Shown: one piece after another, positions 24,659-37,795 of the stretch
How positions within the stretch are numbered: the stretch's first letter is position 1
How the letters are laid out: each line of letters starts with the position of its first letter
From: Hemibagrus wyckioides
Taxonomy: Eukaryota; Chordata; Actinopteri; Siluriformes; Bagridae
Assembly: GCF_019097595.1 (NCBI RefSeq)
Contig: NC_080711.1
Span: forward strand, 19,630,928-19,694,927
DNA length: 64,000 nt
Reading direction: 5' to 3'
Notes under the pieces: generated by a model
What the model saw: the letters and a program-made list of their open reading frames with translations, nothing else
The model's database searches: none
What the model was told of the DNA's origin: nothing
Position numbers and translations under genes: made by a program

Positions 24659-25866
24659 ATGTGTGTCATGCTAAATGGATTGTGGCCACTGCACTAAAGC
24701 AGGACTCACAAAAACACCTGCATTCATGTCTGAGCTTTAGATTATGTCATCCTATGATCCTTAAAACCTCATTCAGTGTATGGTTCTGTTTGAGAGACCC
24801 ACTACTGACAGGAAGCACAGGTGAGACAAGAAAAGACACATCCGGAAGAAAGTGTGTGTGTAAGTGTATAATTACAAGGCTTTTCTGAATGTCACCGTGC
24901 GGAAATGGCTGATCAAATGTCTTTCTTCTATTCATCCTTCTGTCTTTTGTCCTTTAGGTACAAACTTATGTTACACAAGCACCCACTACTACAAACACAC
25001 ACCTTTGTACAAAGCTTTGTGAGATACTTCCATTGATAGGTTTAATAATGTTACTAAATAATGCTTTGCCTACACCAAACCTCATGGGGATTTTTTAATA
25101 CTTTGGGGGTGGATACATTTCTCCACCTGGTCAAAATGGATAGATAATCAAGAGGATATCTGATTCCTGTACAATGGGTGCGTCTCAATCGACTTCCTAG
25201 GTAGTGAATTTGTCTACACGAGTTTGGCCACTGCCACAGATCTTGGCTCACCACACATTGGGACACTGAGGCAGGATATCTGAGATTAATTTTAACTTTA
25301 AAGTACTTCAAGAAGGATCATAGACTAGCTAGTGAATTTTTTTTTTAATTCATTATACACTTAAAAGTCATTAGACGCAAACAAACTATATATGGGACAT
25401 CAAATAATGTCCGAAAATCATTCGAGAGCTACAACAACTCTAACAAACTGTTTACATTCGGTAGAGGAAGTTGGCTGAAAGCCATTTTTTCATGCTGAGA
25501 GGCTTCAGGATATATGACATGAAGGGAGCATTGATAGTGAGCTCCAATGTTTTGTGCTTTGCAATGTGGAATTTTTTAGGCTATGAATGAAAGAGGGGGG
25601 GGGGACTTTGTTTTGTGTCATGTGATGAAGGCTGAGTTTATTGAACAAGGGTCACAAACAGGAAAAAAACACAAGGTCCAGTGAACAGGATACTGGTCAA
25701 ACTCAGAATGACTATGGCAGTGAAAGCATGGTGTACTTCACGAGGTAGTAGTGGTGTGTGTGTGTGTGTGTGTGATTGACAGTGTGGGTGTGTGTGTGTA
25801 ATTGACAACAGATGAGTATCGTTAAAAGTCCAGTGTCTGTAAACAAGGCAGTGTGTGTGTGTGTGC

Positions 25867-25899
<33 letters not shown>

Positions 25900-26019
25900 T
25901 TTAGGGACTGGGTTTGTCCTGACATTAATGGTTAGGTCAAACCCCCAGAAGCATTTTGTCTCATGAACTTTAAGAGACAGAAACAGTAAAATATCAGATT
26001 TGAACTGCAAGTTGAATAT
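24659..26019. other. Intergenic DNA with TG arrays
   Basis: Holds TG arrays at about 25756-25773 and 25852-25898 (with a CGCG interruption) and a G10 run near 25597. No gene is recognised. Confidence 0.6.
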
Positions 26020-26295
26020 AATTAGCCTTCATTATTATTCTCAACGAGTGCGATGAAGCTTTTTTGGCTTTTGCCTTAAAATAAACCGCTGGCTATTATC
26101 AAGTGTCGTGCTGCCATAGAAAATATTCATTTGCGAGTCAGAGGAAATGATGAGTGCTGAGATGTCATCTCATAATTAGTATCATCCCCACAGGTTAATG
26201 CAGTATTATCTAATTATTCAAGCTGCTCCAGCAGAGTCCATTAATACATTCTTTTAATCCTTAGAGACATTTTGTCATTTCAGAAGATTGCTCTT
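26020..26295. other. Candidate conserved noncoding element
   Basis: This is a repeat-free patch within microsatellite-rich DNA. It has several TAAT-core homeodomain-like sites (CATAATTAGTA near 26171, CTAATTATTC near 26210, CCATTAATAC near 26238) and a developmental-enhancer style of composition. There is no open frame. This is inference from texture only. Confidence 0.35.
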
Positions 26296-26767
26296 GTTTG
26301 TTTGTGTGTGTGTGTGTGTGTGTGTCTCTCTTTATTAATAAAATATTTTTCAAAGTGGATTCCTCTCACACAGAAAAGCAAACATCTGTCCTTTTAAATC
26401 TTTTATATGTTTAATGTGTTGCTTAACGATGATCAGTTGAATCAGTCGAAATTCAGTTGAATTATTTAAATACACGTGTTTACATAAAATAAGTCTGATA
26501 TGTTGTGCAGTAACACACAGGCACGCAAAAATTAATCATGGTTCTAATGATATAATAATAACAATAAAAAAAAATAATAATAATGATAATAGCAATAATA
26601 ATAATAATAGCAATAATAATAATAATATCTTTTTGCTGTTGTTGTTAGACATATATACATATACTTTAAATGGGCATAAATTTGAATAATGAGCATAAAT
26701 ATGGGAATAAAATATACTTGAATTTTGTATATTTAAAAAAAATAAATAAATAAATATATATATATAT

Positions 26768-26842
<75 letters not shown>

Positions 26843-27157
26843 GCGTAATAAATGCTATTTCATATAAAAACTAAAAACTGAAAATTTTCAAATGTACAAA
26901 TATTTAATAAATAGAGACTATAAAACTATTTTTTTTAAAAAACATTTTCTTAAAATTATTTTAAATAAAGTACACACTTTTACTCTTTCATTCTTTTAAA
27001 TACACTTTTAATATTTTGTATCAATGTATTTAAGTCTTCTGTGTGTGTGTGTGTGTGTGTGTGTCAGTGGAGTGTAAAAGGTGAACAGGTGCAGCCTAAT
27101 CACCTTCTCACTACAGGAAACCACTCACGTCAATTTGGGGCATGGCCTCATGCTGAT
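26296..27157. repeat. AT-rich tract with AAT, TA and TG arrays
   Basis: TG lies at 26302-26324, AAT-type repeats at 26546-26626 interrupted by TGATAATAGC, AAAT units near 26738-26755, and a long (TA)n at 26754-26839 broken once by TTC. TG appears again at 27040-27064. No gene. Confidence 0.8.
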
Positions 27158-27354
27158 GCACACACACACACACACACACACAAATACACACACACATACA
27201 CACACACATACACACACATACACATACACACACACATACACACACACATACACACACACACACACATACACACACACATACACACACATACACATACACA
27301 CACACATACACACACACATACACACACACACACACATACACACACACATACACA

Positions 27355-27393
<39 letters not shown>

Positions 27394-27422
27394 ACACACA
27401 TACACACACACATACACACACG
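27158..27422. repeat. CA array with exact 70-bp higher-order unit
   Basis: About 265 bp of CA interspersed with CATA. Positions 27201-27270 and 27271-27340 are identical base for base, a 70-bp higher-order unit, and a third copy diverges after about 15 bases. Six-frame translations give long Thr-His or Cys-Val frames that are artefacts. Confidence 0.92.
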
Positions 27423-27551
27423 TCATACATTTTTCATAAGCCTCAGTTGGAATGAAAAGCTGTTGGATGTTTCTCACCCTAGTCACTTGCTCTTTCTCTC
27501 CTCTGTCTTCCTGCTTTCACTTTTTGCGCTATCCTGATTTTTTTTCATGCC

Positions 27552-27594
<43 letters not shown>

Positions 27595-27655
27595 ATATCT
27601 CCTTCCTTTTCATTTTACTTTACACTCTGATAAAAAAAAGGTTTCAGCCAAGTCA

Positions 27656-27705
<50 letters not shown>

Positions 27706-27880
27706 CCCCTTGGGCTTTCAATTCAATTTATTTCACATTGTAAGACACTGTTGGATAAATTGACCATATTAAACTCTTTTTAAAGGTATATTAATAAAAA
27801 AGGATCAATAAATCGACACAGCCGTCATGATCCTCTCCCCTCCTTCGCTCACATTTCACCCCCCATTTCCATCCCCCCCA

Positions 27881-27922
<42 letters not shown>

Positions 27923-28137
27923 CCATGCTCCTTCTCTCTCTGTGTGAAAGGAAGCTTTAGCCTGTTAGCATCTGTCGTAAATGAGCACAGTGGGTGATGA
28001 GTTTCCTCAGTGGGGGGCCTGTTACTACTCGGTGTGTGTGTGTGTGTGCTGTATATGAAAAAAATACATGAATTCCTGCAGGCATTTCTTCCGCACTTAG
28101 CCGAGCACGACAGTATCTTTAGTGGTTCATTTAGTTT
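27423..28137. repeat. Pyrimidine-rich tracts (CTTT and CT arrays)
   Basis: A (CTTT)n array lies at 27553-27593, a CT array at 27657-27696 and another at 27889-27919, with C-rich tracts between. The sequence is strand-asymmetric and pyrimidine-rich, able to form triplex DNA. No gene. Confidence 0.8.
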
Positions 28138-28352
<215 letters not shown>

Positions 28353-31210
28353 GGTTGGGTGTTAGGTATATAACTGAATACGAATACTTTATTTGTACTG
28401 AACAGTTATTATGTTGTAAGCAAAAACGAATATATATACAGACATTAAGCTGAGCATTCGATTTTTTTGCTGTTGTTTCAGGAGATGAATAAAATTCTGT
28501 TTTGTTATAATTTGTGAATAAAAAAATTACTACTTATTTTCTAATAGCGGTGATCTTTCAAGTTTTCTAAAGGGAGGCATTAAAGATCACTTGCAGTTTA
28601 AATCCAGATACAGAAAATGACATTACATTTTAAATTCTCGATTCTGATTGGTCAAGGTGTTGATACATTTTGCTGCGTTCGTCTCATTAGGGATAATTTT
28701 AATAAATTAAAATATACAGTATAGCCTGAATTAATATACTTCACTAAAGCTGCATTGTGAAAGGGTTAACATTTCTTCAAATAGAATTGAATTGCACTGT
28801 TTTTAATAGTTAAATAGTTAATTATTGTTTCTATAGTAACAACGTAAACACTTGACTTACGAAACATGTGAATGGTGAGAGGGATACGTTTTCTATGTTG
28901 AGATGTTTATTTAACATCTCATTTTTATAAGTTGTCTTCAGGTGTGAGGCAGGGTTAGTGCTGTAACTTTAGGTTTTCCTCCACATGAAAGTCTTCGGGG
29001 ATTGATGAGGGCTTCCTGTAACATGACAAGATAGATTCTCAGGAACTTTTTTTGTGAATGTTCCACAACATTGAATGTGCCAATAAATGTAAAATTCTTT
29101 CATTTGTAAAAAATAAACAAACAAACAAACAAATAAATAAAAATGGAAAAAATAATTTTAAAAAAGAAAATAAAAAATACAATATAATGAAAAATAAATA
29201 AATGAATGAATAAACAAACAAACAAATAAATAACAATAAAATAAAATGGACAAATAATTTAAAAAAATAAAATGAAAATAAATTAATTAATTAATTTAAA
29301 AAAAAGAATAAAAAAAATAGATGGCAAAATTATTTTAAAAAATAAAATTAAAAAAATACAATAAAATGAAAATAAATAAATAAGCAAATAAATAAAATGT
29401 ATGTTGAAAAAATGGCAAGCACATTCATGTTGTATTGTTATAGGGAAAGAATCTCTGGTGCAGCTCCATCACACATCCATCCATTGATTATTTCCCTTAA
29501 ACAGCACACCACAAGCTGGTGTTTTATTCCTGACCGAAAGGTTTTATTTTACTCAATTGATTGTCAGTAAAATTAGCATTCCGGTACAGACCACACCCAC
29601 TTCACATGATGGTTATTACTATTATTACAACTATTATCCACGGCTTTAATGTCTTCAGGTCTCATGATGTGATTAGTTAAGACTGTAGTGTCTGAGCGCC
29701 GTAATTTTTAATAACGGAAAAGCTTAAGCCTCTTGTGTCAAGCTTTTAATCATGACTCTTGAACTCTTTATAGAATGTTTGTATAAAGAATGAAGTTATC
29801 ATGTTCAGCTGCTGGTTTTTTATAACTCCTCCGTCTCTATGAATAATATCTAATGTAAACGCTGGCTAAATGTGCATCATGGCTCTCCTCCAATAACCTG
29901 ATCTGTACTATAATACCCCAGTGAGCAGCAGCTCAGCTATTACAGTGACCCTTGTTATAAATCTATTTGATTCATATTTGTGTGTGTGTGTGTGTGAGTC
30001 TGTCAGAGAGTACAGTACTGTAATTTCTTTCTGTCATTACCTCAGCCTGAAGCACATTGCGTACAAATTCCATTAAAGCTTCATTTTGGAGATCATTTTC
30101 AGCAACTGGTGTGTGAATTTTCCATTTTTACGCACGGATCTTAAACGTTTCAGATTAGATTGTCAGACATTTTCCGATGGACAGAGCGACTGAGGCATTG
30201 AAAATGAGCCAACACAAATGTGAAATTAAAACATATCTCTCACTTTCTCTCTCGTATGTATTGGTAAGTCACTAAGAAACAAGTCCATTTTAAATAATAT
30301 TGTACTTTATTTATGCTCTGCAGCAAGGCCCGTGAACTCGAAGATGTCAGAAAATTAAGGGCGCAGGAGTAGGCGAGCGGTTTATGTGGATTTTTCATCT
30401 CTCTTTTATTTTTCTTTAGTTTTTTTTTTCCATTTCCTTTTTTTTCCTGTGCAGATGTCTAACCCTCAAAAAAAAAAAAACTGGATGAAACTTAGATGAT
30501 TCAGCTTTTTTTTTTTTTTTTTAATATAAAAACATTTGAAACAAGAAAGGTTTAAGGTTACTTTGACATAGACCAAGCTTTTTTGTTCAGGATTCATGGC
30601 TCCTAAAAATACATACACAAAAACAACGGTGTAGCTTTTAACTCACTATATAACTTTACTACATAAAGCGAACACTTTACTTTATGACAGCTACAAGCAG
30701 TTATTTCCACACTTTCTCCTGATGTGAATAAGGCAAGTAATGAAGCTTGAAAAAATAGTGAGTGTTACAAGACGCTGAAACCGGAGACTCCTTCTCCTTC
30801 CCGAAAACTCCACCATAATAATGGTGTGTTATCATACTGTTTAATTCACCTCGGAGTCAGAGGTGCTGTTATAGATCATTAATCAAACACATTGTGACCA
30901 ATCAGAATCGAGAATTCAACAGCGTTGCACACATCTGGAACAATAACCAGATGTGAATTGGGACCCAGCCGTGATCTTCTCCTATTTCTCTCTCACTCTA
31001 AAACCCACTCTTTCTCTCTCTCTCTCTCTCACACACACTCCCTGTCTCTATCCTCAGTCAGTATAATGTGAAAGCCTTGGGGCAGAGTGAGTTAAAGTGG
31101 CTATAAAGGCTTCTGAGACCATTAAACTGCTAATGGACATCCTGACCTTCAAACTCACAAACAAACATGCACACATGTACTCACCGCAGGAGTCCAGGAA
31201 ATTCACAGAT

Positions 31211-31248
<38 letters not shown>

Positions 31249-31559
31249 TGCATGTGTGTGCGTTTTTGTGAGTAACTCTTGCTGACTTGATGTAGGAAGT
31301 GAAAGCATTTAAGATTCCTGGAGTTCCAGCAGAATTATGCTTCATTTATGTTCATGATACTGCACACACACACATCCACAAGCTCTTAACACTAATATAA
31401 TAAAGCTGTGTGAAGTGTGAAGGAATATTAGATACATAATGAGGTCATCCAAATGCTCAGAAAGGCATTGGATAAAACAATACTGTAATTGTAGGATGCT
31501 GTATTTGTATATTTTGCTAAGATCAATGCTCTGTGAGTCATATCAGGGATTTTCAGAAG
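28353..31559. other. Intergenic DNA; possible regulatory patches
   Basis: A/T-rich AAAT/AAAC arrays lie at 29107-29400. Fragments of a dispersed repeat appear at 28634-28680 (reverse) and 30776-30930 (forward), sharing an exact 20-base block on opposite strands. TG arrays lie at 29979-29996 and 31214-31246. Patches at about 29690-29960 and 30020-30235 are repeat-free and look like conserved noncoding DNA. No exon is recognised. Confidence 0.55.
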
Positions 31560-32815
31560 GTCTACCATGTTTCTCCAAGATATTTAAAGTAAGCCCTTAA
31601 GAATTGAACAACTTATGGGGCTCTGTAAATGCTCAACCATGATCCCAGAGCCTGGATTGCTTGAGAAGGCCCTTACAGACCATCTTATTATCCCTGCCTG
31701 ATGAGACCATTTATATGACATTCAATGAGCCCTGGGAAGAAGCTACTTCAGGAGGCCCTTCGTAATTACTCCGCTTGTACATTCTGTCCTTTGGAGGTGC
31801 TTGAAGAGCACTGGTCATCTCTGGGATCAATGTGCTCTAGAGGAAGCCCTGTACATGTTGACCTATGAGCCCTAGTATGGAACTCAGTTCAGGATCTCTT
31901 TATAATTATGGTCACCTATAACCCCAGGAATAAAACTGGTTGTGGATCAGCTCAAAAAGCTCATTTCTGCTGGCAGGATGTGCTTAAGCAGTTTGAGCCT
32001 TCGAGCCTTGGATGGAGCCCAAAGCCTCTCAGTCTTGGATTGGAGCTGATTCAGAACATCCAGTTTATGTTCTCTATTGAGCTCTGTGACACTCTACAAA
32101 AGAAGCCACCATATTTACATGCCTGTTAGAGGTGCAAGAAGAAGAGCCCTATGGTGGCAAAATGAAGCCCTATATAGTCCTTCCTGGGATGGTGTTGCTC
32201 AAGAAACTGCTGGATTCAGACTTCTGAGGCCCTTTATAATTATGCTCAATTATACCCCCATGGTCAGCGTTGCTGATGGATCTGTTTAAGAAGACCCTGT
32301 GTGACCTTTGAGTCTTGGATTTGTTTGATGACACCCTGTATTTGTCCTCCTGTAATCTCTAAGATCAATCTACTTTGTATGTGCACACCTCTGCCCTGAG
32401 ATTGAAAGGTCTGTAAGAAGGCTCATCTAATGGACACTGTATGTAGCTGCTTATCTGGTTCTATATATGGATAACCATGGGACAGACTGCATTAAGGGGC
32501 CCTATACATTTATGTTAACCTAATAGTCCTGAGGGAAATCTGCTTGTATTTGCTTTCCTGTGAACCTTCCTGTTTGCATTTTTTTTAAATGCTCACTTAT
32601 GTGAGTTTTGTGAAAAAGCTGCCCAAGGAGCCCTGGTCTATGACTCCCCAGTGGGCTCGGAACAGAGCCATTGCTGGCTTTATTATTTGTCTGAACATTA
32701 GGAGCAAACAGTAGTTTTCTATCATACACACCACTAACAATTACTACACAATAAAATATTCAAAAATAGAGCTGAGTCTAATACATGCATTGGAATAAAG
32801 CTGCATTAGGAAGTC
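31560..32815. repeat. Highly decayed tandem repeat
   Basis: Recurring phrases such as 'AGGCCCTTTATAATTATG', 'GAAGCCCTGTACATGTTGAC' and 'GGGGCCCTATACATTTATG' alternate with 'CTTGGATTGGAGCTG' or 'ATGGTGTTGCTCAAG' phrases, in a loose period of about 60-75 bases. The units are too diverged for a clean consensus by eye. Frames inside are short and have no domain. Confidence 0.5.
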
Positions 32816-32899
32816 CATCATAATGAGTTATATCATCAGCAGAGCTTGCTGTTTTGTTTTGTTTTTTCGCAATAGTGCCTCATCAGAATACTCTACTTG

Positions 32900-33780
32900 C
32901 CATACTAAATTGTTGTCTGTCCCCAATTCCACCCTATATACTCCAACCCATTTCATCCTACCAACCCGTATCCCATTTACTCCACCACTATCAATCCCCA
33001 ATCTGTCATTGACCTAATCTATTTGTACCAAAAAACACATACGATATATCCACCTACTCCACTATACTCTGACACTAATCATCCCCCACCTATCAACACC
33101 CATTCCATCTACCCCAGCCCCTGTACCCAATAGACAGAATTCATTACATCTATTCTATTTATCCTCATCTGACAACCTATGTTGACATACCTCAGTCCAA
33201 CCCAATTCCATCCCATATACTCCAACCCATCTCATCCAGTCACCTACCATCCCAGTTACCTATCATCAATCCCCGCCATTCCATCTACCCTGATCAATCT
33301 CTTATCTTGTCCTCTGTACCAAAAATACAAATTATATATCCATTTCCTCCACTGCACTCTGATATTGGTCAACCCCCACCTGTCACCATGGACTCCATCT
33401 ACCCTAGTCTGTGTACCAAATTCAAAGCGTGGTCGGAGCAGTCATGACAGAAACCGACCTCACCAGCGCCATCTTGCTGAATACACCACAACTATTCTAT
33501 TCATCCCCATCTATGACAGTCTATCCTAATATACCCCAGTACTGCCCATTCATGCCTCAGTCCATTCAATTTAACACTCATCCATTGTATACTACCCCAG
33601 CATCCATCTCACTCCTTCTACTCCCTATATCACATCTAACCAAATCACCCTAATCAATTTTTACTACCCCGGATGTGACCTACCTTGTTTACCCCTTATC
33701 TCTTACATCCCATGAACCCAAGCTATCTTATTCAACCTGTCTGTCCCTGCATCTAGTCAGCCTATCCCTATGTGCTCCCA
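32900..33780. repeat. G-depleted tandem repeat, about 285-bp unit
   Basis: Two units align clearly. CCCAATTCCACCCTATATAC (near 32922) pairs with CCCAATTCCATCCCATATAC (near 33201), and GTACCAAAAA near 33025 pairs with the same word near 33316. A third, weaker unit seems to follow. The + strand has very little G (C, A and T only for long stretches), an extreme strand asymmetry. Pro/Thr/Ser-rich frames here are compositional. Confidence 0.75.
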
Positions 33781-34189
33781 TCCACCCTGATCAAGCCATT
33801 TCTAACCCCCCCTAAGTTGTTGTAGACACTGTAGGATGTAAATTCCAGATGTTTCCCTTGCCCACCCCTTCAAGCTAAGAGTGGGGAATTCTGCAAGAGG
33901 AAACGAGAGATCACTGACCCCCACTAAGCGCTGTAAAATCACACCCACAGTAAGGGACAAATCCAGGAAAAGACTAACTGCATCTTCTGAGGTCAAAGGT
34001 CACTCCTCTGGATCAAATCTGCTTTCCCAGCAAATTCTTTCTCAGGGAATGAACTTGGTGACACAAATATAGGTCAGCTCCATTCCAGGTCTGAATTTTA
34101 TGCATACAATATGAGCCTGTAGCAGAATATTGCTTTGTTAAAGGCTACAGCAGGAGGCAGAGTGTTTTTTTTTTGTTTTTTCTTACAAA

Positions 34190-34850
34190 GCCCCAGCAGC
34201 CTTCCAATTAGTGTTTGGGACTCAGACACATTCTCAATGTTTAAATCTAGACCGAAGACACATTTGTTTAGTCAAGCTTTCATGGGCATAGAGTGTTTGG
34301 TGTACTGGGATGTTTGGATGCTGTCGCCTTACCACCATCGCAAGTCGCTCAGGTTTGCTGACTGTGAAGTGGTTGGACGCTTTATGTCCCGGGAGGCCTT
34401 CTGCTTACTGTCACCTTCTGGCTCTCCCTTTTAGTTATGCTGTCATAGCTAGTCTTGCCAGAGTCCTTGCCTGCACTTAAAACATAATCTACATTGTCTT
34501 TAAACATCACATGATCACAAACATACTTAATATCTTTCTTTCTCTCTCTGTCTTTCTCTGTCAAGCTATATATCCCACTCCTGAGCTCCTAGTATTCTGA
34601 GTTTCCAGTGTCACCATTGGCTCTACCATTGGCACCACTGGCTTTACCCAAATGAGGACGAGGTTACCTTCTGAGCCTGGTTCCTCTCAATGTTTCATCC
34701 TCATATCATCACAGGGAGTTTCTCCTCACCGTCATCGCCTCAGGCTTCTCATTAGGGATAAAACAGGGATAAAATAGTAACTTTAATTTCAACGTTATAT
34801 ATTTTTTCTTCCATTGTTAAATGTGCTATACAAATAAATTAAATTGAATA
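34190..34850 (+). mobile_element. Non-LTR retrotransposon 3' relic
   Basis: A short frame reads 'SMFKSRPKTHLFSQAF', typical of the extreme C-terminus of fish LINE polyproteins. After it, a 3' UTR contains CTGGTTCCTCTCAATGTTTC and CACAGGGAGTTTCTCCTCAC, ending in GCTATACAAATAAATTAAATTGAAT. A related 3' UTR piece occurs at 50212-50340. There is no reverse transcriptase core, so this is a 5'-truncated, dead copy. Confidence 0.75.
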
Positions 34851-35027
34851 GCTGTTTGGTGGGAGGTTTTAGTTTACTGTCTGATTGTTGTGGTGTGGAG
34901 AGTTTCTCTGATGTCTGATGTGCGATTGGCTGGTGCTCATTTGATGATATTATGCCATCATTCCTTTTCAGAATCCTGAAGCTTTTAAAATGGCCATATT
35001 ATTATTATATTAGGTTCTAATGTTAAA

Positions 35028-35069
<42 letters not shown>

Positions 35070-35799
35070 CCTTTCCTCTTGCTCTCTTTCCAGAATACTA
35101 ATTAAAACCACATGAGTGTGTTAAAAGATCTCCCTCTTGCTGAGCTGAGAATACATTCTCTCTCTCTCTCTCTCTCTCTCTTAAACACACACACACACAC
35201 AGAAATGTGGGTCAGTCTATCCAATCTGCTTACTGGACTGAACCTGCTGTGTGTCAAACTTGGAGCCACCGTGAGCATGTAGTTCAGTGCAGGCCTGCTT
35301 CCAAGCGTCACATAAGCACACAGTACAGAAAAGAATGCATGTCATGTTCCAGTGTGTGTGTGTGTGTGTGTGCGTGTGTGTGTGTGTAAGAGAGGGAGAG
35401 AGAGAGCATGTCTTTAAGTGTGTGTGGGGGTGAAGAAAACCTATAAATTCCAATCTATTTTGTTCCTAATTAACAGCCAGTGCATGTGCAATATCACTGA
35501 GGTAGGTAGATAAATAAATAAATATGTACATCTGATTCATATTAAGGTAAGTATTCAAATCAGCTTCTCAAAGACCTGAGAGGTACCTGCCAGGAAAGTG
35601 TGTGTGTGTGTGTGTGTGATAGAAGTGGGAAAAGAAATGGAATTACTGAATAAATTATTTCCTTAGTAGCAAAACATGCACACAGACTACGCTCTGAGGC
35701 AGACAGATGTTGAAGTGCTTATTTAAAAACGACAAAATTCCTCACTGAAATACATTACTGTTAAGCACTTTACAATCTGCCCCCGTCAGAGTAGTAGTC

Positions 35800-35836
<37 letters not shown>

Positions 35837-36497
35837 TTTTATCCTATTCTCACACTCGGCATCACATACATAAAATCCCTGCTTTATAGTCACTCCTTTA
35901 TAACCCATCCAGTTTGCAATGCTTCAGTTCAGACACACACACACACACACACACCTTTATTTGAGAAGGCGAGTTTCTACTGAACCTCCCCCACACTGGC
36001 CTCTAACTGAAAACCATCAGTATTTATGACCTGCTGACATTATTATCCTGTTCACGTACACACACACACACACACACAAGCTCATATATGCATACACAAA
36101 CATAAACCCCACACTTTCTCTTGGTCACATACATACACGTGCACACATAGGTTGCTATTTGCCAACAGTAGTGTGTGTGTGTGTGTGTGTGTTGTATTTA
36201 AAGCTATTTTTCATAAAGCACATTTAAATCATTCTTTAGATTACCCCCAGACTTCTTTTGTTTTTACACTCATTTTCCTGTGTCAATCAAACAGAATATC
36301 CCTCATTATTTATACACCGAATATATGACACACACACACACACACACTCCTGAATCTTAACTTGGAGGAATAATATAGGCTTAATAATGCTGAAGGTTTG
36401 ATGTTGCCCTGTCTGTCAGGTTGGAATTGATTTCTGCACATCCCCCGCTGTCAAGCTTCGTACCCGTCACTCCTTATACAGACCTTTCATGACCCCT

Positions 36498-36547
<50 letters not shown>

Positions 36548-37795
36548 ACCACAATAGCTGCAGGTCAGACACGGGTGGAGCACGGTGTCTTTGTATCTCA
36601 GCTTGCATACACACATACACACAATAGCTGCAGGTTAGACACTGGTGGAGGACAGTGTCTTTGTTTCTTAGCTCACACACACACACACACTCAGAGTGTA
36701 CTGGCCTCTATTCCTGTCAAAGTAAGCATGATCTCTGTTTATGTTTTTTTATTAACACCACTTAAGGGGGTGTGGCTTCTGTATCTGTCAGTCAGAGGAC
36801 ATTTGCATATTATTTCATTTAACTGTATTCCATTTCATAGCAAAAAAAAGAGCTCTCCAGCTGTGTAGCCTCTAAATAGAAATCTGGTTATCGAAACCAT
36901 ACAAGTTCCTTCAGCTTTCCTAGCTATGAAGTTGGCTAGCTAGCATCCGCAGTAACAATTAGGAATTTCTAGGAACGTTGCTTTGAGGAATTCGGTCAAG
37001 CTAGCACATTCTAGCTGGCAGGTCTATAAAATCCATGCGTGTAGATGATTTCAGATGACATATGAGCTTTCCTACTGCACTCACAAATGACACCGTCGCA
37101 TTTTTATCTGTGAATCGAATGCATAAATGGTCAGAACTAGTTCAGCATAAATGAATGCATGTGCTACGCTACTCTTTTACACTTGCTCTATTTGCATAAT
37201 TGCTGTCTACAAGTAGCTATTGATCAATTACTGTACATCTTCATGGACGTATTCTGATGAATCACTCTGCAGCATCAAGCAACGCTTCGGTTTAAATCTG
37301 ATCGACAGAACGAGGGATAAAATAAATATGGCTGAGGGAGGGATGGTGCTGAGTCAGGAAGAACAATGCATTAGGGTAATGAGACACAGCCGGATATACA
37401 ACGGCTCCCCCTGTACTGATTCATTAGATTGCTCGAAACAGAACAACACAGGTTCAGTTCAAATAGTAATTCAAGTTTAGAAAAATGTCTTCAGGTTCAA
37501 CAAAAATACTTTTGCACCTAGCTGCACAACAGGATAATAATTTAATTTGTACTATAGTGGCTTCTCTCACCCTCCACACTTGATTCATCCTGATGTTCTA
37601 CATCTTCTTGGTGCATCCACAGGCCTTTTTCAATATCATTTCGGTCTGTAGTCCTGCTGTCTCACTATCAGTAGTATCATTGTCCAAAGAGCGTGTCTTG
37701 TAACTGTTGACATAAAACAATATACTTGAAATAACTTGCTTTTTGAACCAGAGGAAATGTTCTGTTTCTTTCTAATAACTTATGTTTGCTGTTAG
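34851..37795. other. Intergenic DNA with dense CA/TG microsatellites
   Basis: Arrays include CT at 35031-35065 and 35156-35180, TG at 35352-35388, 35599-35618, 35801-35835 and 36172-36191, and CA at 35934-35954, 36059-36079 and 36503-36543. No gene is recognised; frames are microsatellite read-through. Confidence 0.65.
36551..36690. repeat. 70-bp tandem duplication
   Basis: ACAATAGCTGCAGGTCAGAC at 36551 recurs as ACAATAGCTGCAGGTTAGAC at 36621, with the following 'GGTGGAG-ACxGTGTCTTTGT' shared. This is one diverged tandem duplication bounded by CA runs. Confidence 0.85.

Noticed and set aside
27041..27486. Long Thr-His and Cys-Val open frames on both strands
   Set aside because: They are translations of the CA/TG array; no start context, splice sites or domain, and all frames stay open together.
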